From: JAXGPF01 sp964463985
Lineage (GTDB): Bacteria > Verrucomicrobiota > Kiritimatiellia > JAAZAB01
DNA length: 16,958 nucleotides
NCBI GenBank assembly: GCA_964463985.1
Contig: CAYXEK010000074.1
Location: 1-16,958, forward strand
Direction of reading: 5' to 3'
Positions 14,501 through 16,958 of this stretch are shown in pieces. The notes beneath the pieces were generated by a model. It was given only the letters and a program-made list of their open reading frames with translations, had not been told where the DNA came from and searched no databases. Both the position numbers and the translations under genes were made by a program. Within the stretch, counting starts at the first letter, position 1. Each line of letters starts with the position of its first letter.

Positions 14501-16549
14501 CAGGATCACGGCGCTGTCAGGCACGGGAATTTCCGGGAACACGCTGGCCGACAGTTCGTCATACTTGCAGGTCTTGACCTGGATGGACTTGGCCGGCACA
14601 CGCGAAGCCTGCGGCAGCCCCAGTTGCGAACTGGAGGTGATGTAAGGATCGTTCAACAATTCGCGCCAGAAACCCGGCAGAAAAACCATGCCTTCCGCGA
14701 ACCGCCGGCCGTCCAGATTTTCCAGCGTATCGGACGGCAGAAATGCGCGCCCGTGTCCGGAAAAGACATTGGCGAATTTAAACGCCGGGATACGGCCGTA
14801 AATCTGCAGAATGACTTCGCCGGGGGACGTAAAGGTCGGCATGAATTCCAACTCGATATAATGCGCTTCCGACAACCCGCCGCGCATGCTCAAAGTGTCG
14901 AGCACCAGCCCCGGCTTCCCGTCCGCGGCCGCGCCCAGCCGGCTGCTGATTTCCGCCGTGTTGATGCCCCACTGCGACGCCCAGCGCTTGCCGCCGGTAT
15001 AATCGCCCACGGCAAAGCCAAACCCATCGGTGACCCAGTCGGCGGCCAGATTGACCACGAAAACCACCCGCCGGCCGCGGATGGCGTCCCGGACCGCGCC
15101 GTTGGCGATGTCGTTTTCCAGGTCCCGGCTGTTAAGTTCCGCGCATTGCCGGTTGAACTCCAAAGTTTCGCCGACATACTGGCGGAAGATTCCAAACTCT
15201 TCCGGGGTTAAATCACTGAGTTCGGTCTTGATGCCCACCTTGTTGAAAAGCGTCAGGATGTTGACGTATTTTTCCTTCTCGATCAATAATACCGCGCGGC
15301 GTGCTTGCTGTTCCTCGGGGGGCAATTCGCTGAAGGGGAGCTTGCCCAGTTCGTTCTTGATGCGGTTCACATCGCGCTTCGCCAGGCGCACCAGCGCGTT
15401 CTTGACGGTGATGTTGCGCCCGGTGGTATCGTCCACCAGCGAGCGCCAGCGGATCAGCGTGGCTTGATCTTCCGGACGGAACTGCGCCAGGTTCAATCCG
15501 CTGTAGTGCTTCAGCAGCGCCTGGTTGATCCGCAGATCGGCATTGATCGTATCGCGCAACTCTTCGACGTCGCTCCGTTCCGCCAGCAGGTGCCATCCCA
15601 GCAGGCGTTCGCCCTTGTAATTCTGGGTGTGCGCGTTGACCGCCACCAGCAGAGCCGAACGCGCGGGCGGCGCGGTTTTGAAAAGGTCCAGCATCCGCAG
15701 CAGCAGCAGCAGGTTGCCCGCCGATTGCGCGCCCGCCGCCAGTTCCGGCGCCACGCAATTGGCGTCCAGCGGCGCGGCGAACACGCCCACCTCGCCGGAA
15801 AGCACCGGATCGCTGCCCGGCACCAGCACCCATAAATTCCGTAAATAACGGTTTTCCCAGCGGGAGGGTTCGGCCCGCACGCGCGCCGCGGCGTTCTTTT
15901 CCGCGGCTTCCCGCAGAACGCGCGCCGACTCGCCCCGGGCCAGAAAACGCGGTATGGAAGTTTCCGTCCCGTACACCTTGTTCAAAGCTTCATAGCGCCT
16001 GTATTCCTGGGGTTCCAGGAAAACGAAGCCCTTTAAGCCGAAACGCATCCAATTAATCCAGGCGCTGCCGCAATCAAACTCCATCACGGCGACGGCGCCC
16101 TGCAAATCCACGCCTTCCAGCCGCTCCAGGTCGGCGACTCCGCCCAGGCCCAGGTAAACCAGGGGGGCCTTGAAATCGCGCTCGGTGAAATTGCCCGGGC
16201 GGAACAGCGTCGGATGCATCGGGGCTACCGGCTGCGGTCCGGCGCCGGCCACCTCCAAAGTGGTGGCCCCGGGCACGAAGACCGGAGCGGCAAAACGCAT
16301 TTCGCCGTGCGGCATACCGGCGGCGGCGAATTTTTCCGCCACGCGTTTTTCCAGCGCCAGGTTGCCGGGAGCGCCCGGATGGCGCATTTCCGCGCCTTCC
16401 AGCAAGCCAGCCAGTTCCGCCCGCAGACGCTGTTCCGCTTCCGGCGGCGCCCAGCGAGCCGGCGTGTCCGCCGTCGCGGCGGCGGCCAGGGCCCAGGCGG
16501 CCGCCACCGGAGAAAACCGCTTAATGCTATGCAAAAAAACCGCGTTCAT
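11540..16549 (-). CDS. Giant fusion: inactive M28-peptidase-like periplasmic region joined to an FtsX/MacB-type permease
   Basis: A 1669-residue inner-membrane protein. Order: signal peptide (1-27, cleavage motif ATA at 25-27); PA-like segment at about 125-230 inside an M28-type fold (about 30-330); a helical hydrophilic insertion (about 330-485); a returning strand VVFVVNLAADW at 495-505; a beta-rich region to about 870; a helical stalk (875-955); helices at 959-980, 990-1008 and 1012-1036; a cytoplasmic link; helix 1085-1104; a MacB-type periplasmic domain (1105-1380); helices 1383-1405, 1425-1455 and 1472-1497; a cytoplasmic tail (1500-1669). The FtsX coupling segment SVYERKKEIAVYNAVGL is at 1407-1423, and the topology places it in the cytoplasm as required. 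Expected M28 metal ligands are missing (APLDA for AHxD, QSAG for DNxSG, NAHTQN for the Glu pair). The ATG overlaps the PqqD-like stop (TAATG). No frameshift is evident along its 5 kb. Confidence 0.9.
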   Translation of the reverse strand: MNAVFLHSIKRFSPVAAAWALAAAATADTPARWAPPEAEQRLRAELAGLLEGAEMRHPGAPGNLALEKRVAEKFAAAGMPHGEMRFAAPVFVPGATTLEVAGAGPQPVAPMHPTLFRPGNFTERDFKAPLVYLGLGGVADLERLEGVDLQGAVAVMEFDCGSAWINWMRFGLKGFVFLEPQEYRRYEALNKVYGTETSIPRFLARGESARVLREAAEKNAAARVRAEPSRWENRYLRNLWVLVPGSDPVLSGEVGVFAAPLDANCVAPELAAGAQSAGNLLLLLRMLDLFKTAPPARSALLVAVNAHTQNYKGERLLGWHLLAERSDVEELRDTINADLRINQALLKHYSGLNLAQFRPEDQATLIRWRSLVDDTTGRNITVKNALVRLAKRDVNRIKNELGKLPFSELPPEEQQARRAVLLIEKEKYVNILTLFNKVGIKTELSDLTPEEFGIFRQYVGETLEFNRQCAELNSRDLENDIANGAVRDAIRGRRVVFVVNLAADWVTDGFGFAVGDYTGGKRWASQWGINTAEISSRLGAAADGKPGLVLDTLSMRGGLSEAHYIELEFMPTFTSPGEVILQIYGRIPAFKFANVFSGHGRAFLPSDTLENLDGRRFAEGMVFLPGFWRELLNDPYITSSSQLGLPQASRVPAKSIQVKTCKYDELSASVFPEIPVPDSAVILHNYYALWSTYAGFHQGQIVYGDIVNADIVMTDLRASAVVYGLVADPVLSQKTSAAFHFDEDFIAVDHAINAGAAQNKVDSNRLNANLTLALFECEEFPMYAMYDSSLVANAPISIAYMLALTARGNASPRNFGLTGVQSPLTTKFVEPAAGAPAAYYMDGRERFKLVTADKRVVLHATEEEPEGRGILRPDEMDQDLFYRAVQDVSILNHSRLRKLRDVAGDLTREFLDRGDALLQRVKEAKAGKQHLAYLRNLYESLGSQVKSYEQAKQTTDDMLKAVVVYMALLLPFCFFVQKLLFNFVKIEQEMGMFALLFVITFLVFRLIHPAFRVAQAAEAIFIAFVMGAMGLFVISILRGRFEGEMQLLFRSFQGGVMEDDVGYSTVTQKAMLIGVNNMKRRRVRTMLTTATIVLIAFTMLSFTSISKKINPTVVPRGKTAPYTGMMYHWPGKSTMDENSLTVLRNLLAGRGELLVRRWWVSANDNVPLCVRNAAGGEVRLDGILGLELQEDGYVDSLPLTAGRYFSADDADEVLLFGSVAAVLGVTEENLADARIVVRGRELKVAGLLDDALFRNIQDLNGLPLLPIKRIETDAGVDSFNPRAKVKASPTEDIHDMGALFHVETSSLLVMPITTAERFGARPYSVSLKISDDEPLWSLADLVLTSTSARFYMAGRKPFAAGEDGRQTIAAGVYYIGSSYSTSVGGLAVLLIPLIIASTIILNTMLGSVYERKKEIAVYNAVGLNPHHIGMFFLAESFVYGVIGSVGGYLIGQVLSIAISRFNLVRGINFNYSSMSVAYVILFTIAIVLLSTIYPATVATRAAVPSGKRKWSLPPRQGNLMPVVFPFIYTPQVSAGVIGYLREYFGRFTAASIGDLIATPTDYRHEVDPAGRRAYVLDYHVALAPYDLGVTQHLRFRLGYDEKVQAYRLTMTIERISGQDTNWVTTNRPFLERMRKYLMRWRNLDMAQQHVYVQQVEQGLAAGAEAASGG

Positions 16550-16941
16550 TATTTAATCAAGATTGAAATCACGCCGCGCTTTACCAATGATTTTAAAAAC
16601 TCCACCGTGCTCAAGGTTGCTTCCCGGCGGTTCAAGCGATAATGTCCGGCAAACTCCTCGATGATCTCCAGCGTGGTGCGCCGTTGATCCACCAGTTTAA
16701 AAACGTAACTGCCCAATTCATCCAGCCGTATCGAACGCTCGGTTACCGCCATGCTCCCGCGTCCCCACCACCGCCGGGGGCGGGTCTGACGCACGGTCAA
16801 CACCACCCGCCCGCTGCCCGGCTCCTCGCTAAAACTAATCCCTTCGTTCAGCACCGGCACACCGGCCAGCGATTGACGGCGGTCCACCGCCGGCGCATCT
16901 TTCCTGGAACTGAATCCGAATATATCCAACTCCTCCGGCAA
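16549..16941 (-). CDS. PqqD-fold protein (RiPP-recognition-element-like), first gene of the operon
   Basis: A 130-residue protein whose C-terminal half matches the PqqD/RRE winged-helix pattern: LDELGSYVFKLVD at 73-85, the RTTLEIIEEFAGHYRL helices at 88-103, and STVEFLKSLVKRGVI at 111-125. Residues about 25-52 (VPVLNEGISF to VVLTV) give the expected leading beta-hairpin, and a basic Trp-rich linker (RPRRWWGRG, 54-62) separates the two. PqqD itself binds the PqqA peptide for a radical SAM enzyme, and RRE domains bind leader peptides. No such enzyme or precursor peptide is in the window. The start is unclear: TTG at 16941 is the first in-frame option after a TGA at 16947-16945, but it has no ribosome site ahead of it. 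Its TAA overlaps the start of the giant gene by 1 nt, so the pair is coupled. It could be a general peptide-binding or regulatory adaptor. Confidence 0.82.
   Translation of the reverse strand: MPEELDIFGFSSRKDAPAVDRRQSLAGVPVLNEGISFSEEPGSGRVVLTVRQTRPRRWWGRGSMAVTERSIRLDELGSYVFKLVDQRRTTLEIIEEFAGHYRLNRREATLSTVEFLKSLVKRGVISILIK
16930..16936 (-). promoter_or_regulatory. GGAGGAG Shine-Dalgarno-like site at the 5' end of the PqqD-like gene
   Basis: Minus-strand GGAGGAG runs from 16936 to 16930, inside the longest form of the reading frame. The core GGAGG lies only 2 nt from an in-frame TTG (16929-16927) and 8 nt from an in-frame ATA (16923-16921). It is downstream of the TTG at 16941. It either marks a non-standard start or is chance (Pro-Glu-Glu codons). 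Confidence 0.35.
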
Positions 16942-16958
16942 AACTCAAATTTGAAATT

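Noticed and set aside
13166..15211. Plus-strand open frame of 681 codons opposite the giant gene
   Set aside because: His/Gln/Arg/Pro-rich translation without domain-like pattern, fully antisense to a gene with clear signal peptide, helices and FtsX motif; such frames are expected in GC-rich DNA.
15690..15710. CAG/GCA trinucleotide run
   Set aside because: Encodes a short leucine run in a hydrophobic helix of the M28-like region (residues 280-284), not a non-coding repeat.
16946..16953. Palindrome CAAATTTG at the right edge
   Set aside because: Only eight bases and cut close to the window end, so no operator or promoter can be claimed.
1..16958. tRNA, rRNA, CRISPR array, insertion sequence or attachment site
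   Set aside because: No cloverleaf, conserved rRNA segment, regularly spaced repeat, transposase or terminal inverted repeat was seen; almost all bases are coding.

Overview
The window carries ten protein genes and almost no spare DNA. It suggests a Gram-negative bacterium, most likely of the Planctomycetota-Verrucomicrobiota-Lentisphaerota (PVC) side. This rests on a Wzm/Wzt-type polysaccharide exporter, LolCDE/MacB-type ABC parts, and two large membrane proteins that resemble the OPT-like DUF6784/DUF6785 families, which I remember mainly from those phyla. The assignment is inference; no rRNA, tRNA or taxonomic marker is present. Most of the window is GC-rich, but the left end (about 1-1640) is clearly AT-richer.

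Left arm. On the minus strand (1-1361) lies a sigma-54-dependent response regulator of the NtrC type, cut at its extreme C-terminus by the window edge. A 278-bp AT-rich divergent spacer with repeated ATTGTA boxes separates it from a plus-strand group: an ABC-2 polysaccharide permease (Wzm-like), its ATPase with a C-terminal Wzt_C-type domain (overlapping start and stop), and a small nitroreductase with a strong Shine-Dalgarno site. No glycosyltransferases accompany the exporter inside the window.

Right arm (4218-16941, minus strand). Seven tightly packed genes look like one operon read right to left: (1) a 130-aa PqqD-fold protein; (2) a 1669-aa protein joining a signal peptide, a PA/M28-peptidase-like periplasmic part without the catalytic residues, seven predicted membrane helices with an FtsX/MacB-type permease core, and a cytoplasmic tail; (3) a 672-aa OPT-like membrane protein; (4) a 980-aa OPT-like membrane protein with an insertion of about 320 residues that looks coiled-coil; (5) a 221-aa minimal FtsX permease; (6) a MacB/LolD-type ABC ATPase; (7) a soluble protein of unknown function. 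Junctions are 1-4 nt overlaps or gaps of 6, 16 and 42 nt.

Working model (inference): the ATPase (6) drives an asymmetric pair of FtsX-type permeases, one giant (2) and one minimal (5), in a LolCDE/MacB-like mechanotransmission machine. The two OPT-like proteins move or sense a substrate, the pseudo-peptidase binds a peptide-like ligand in the periplasm, and the PqqD-fold protein supplies a peptide-recognition module. I know of no characterised system with this composition, and it is the main candidate for an undescribed system here. The last gene of this operon and the nitroreductase converge and end within the same TTAA tetranucleotide.
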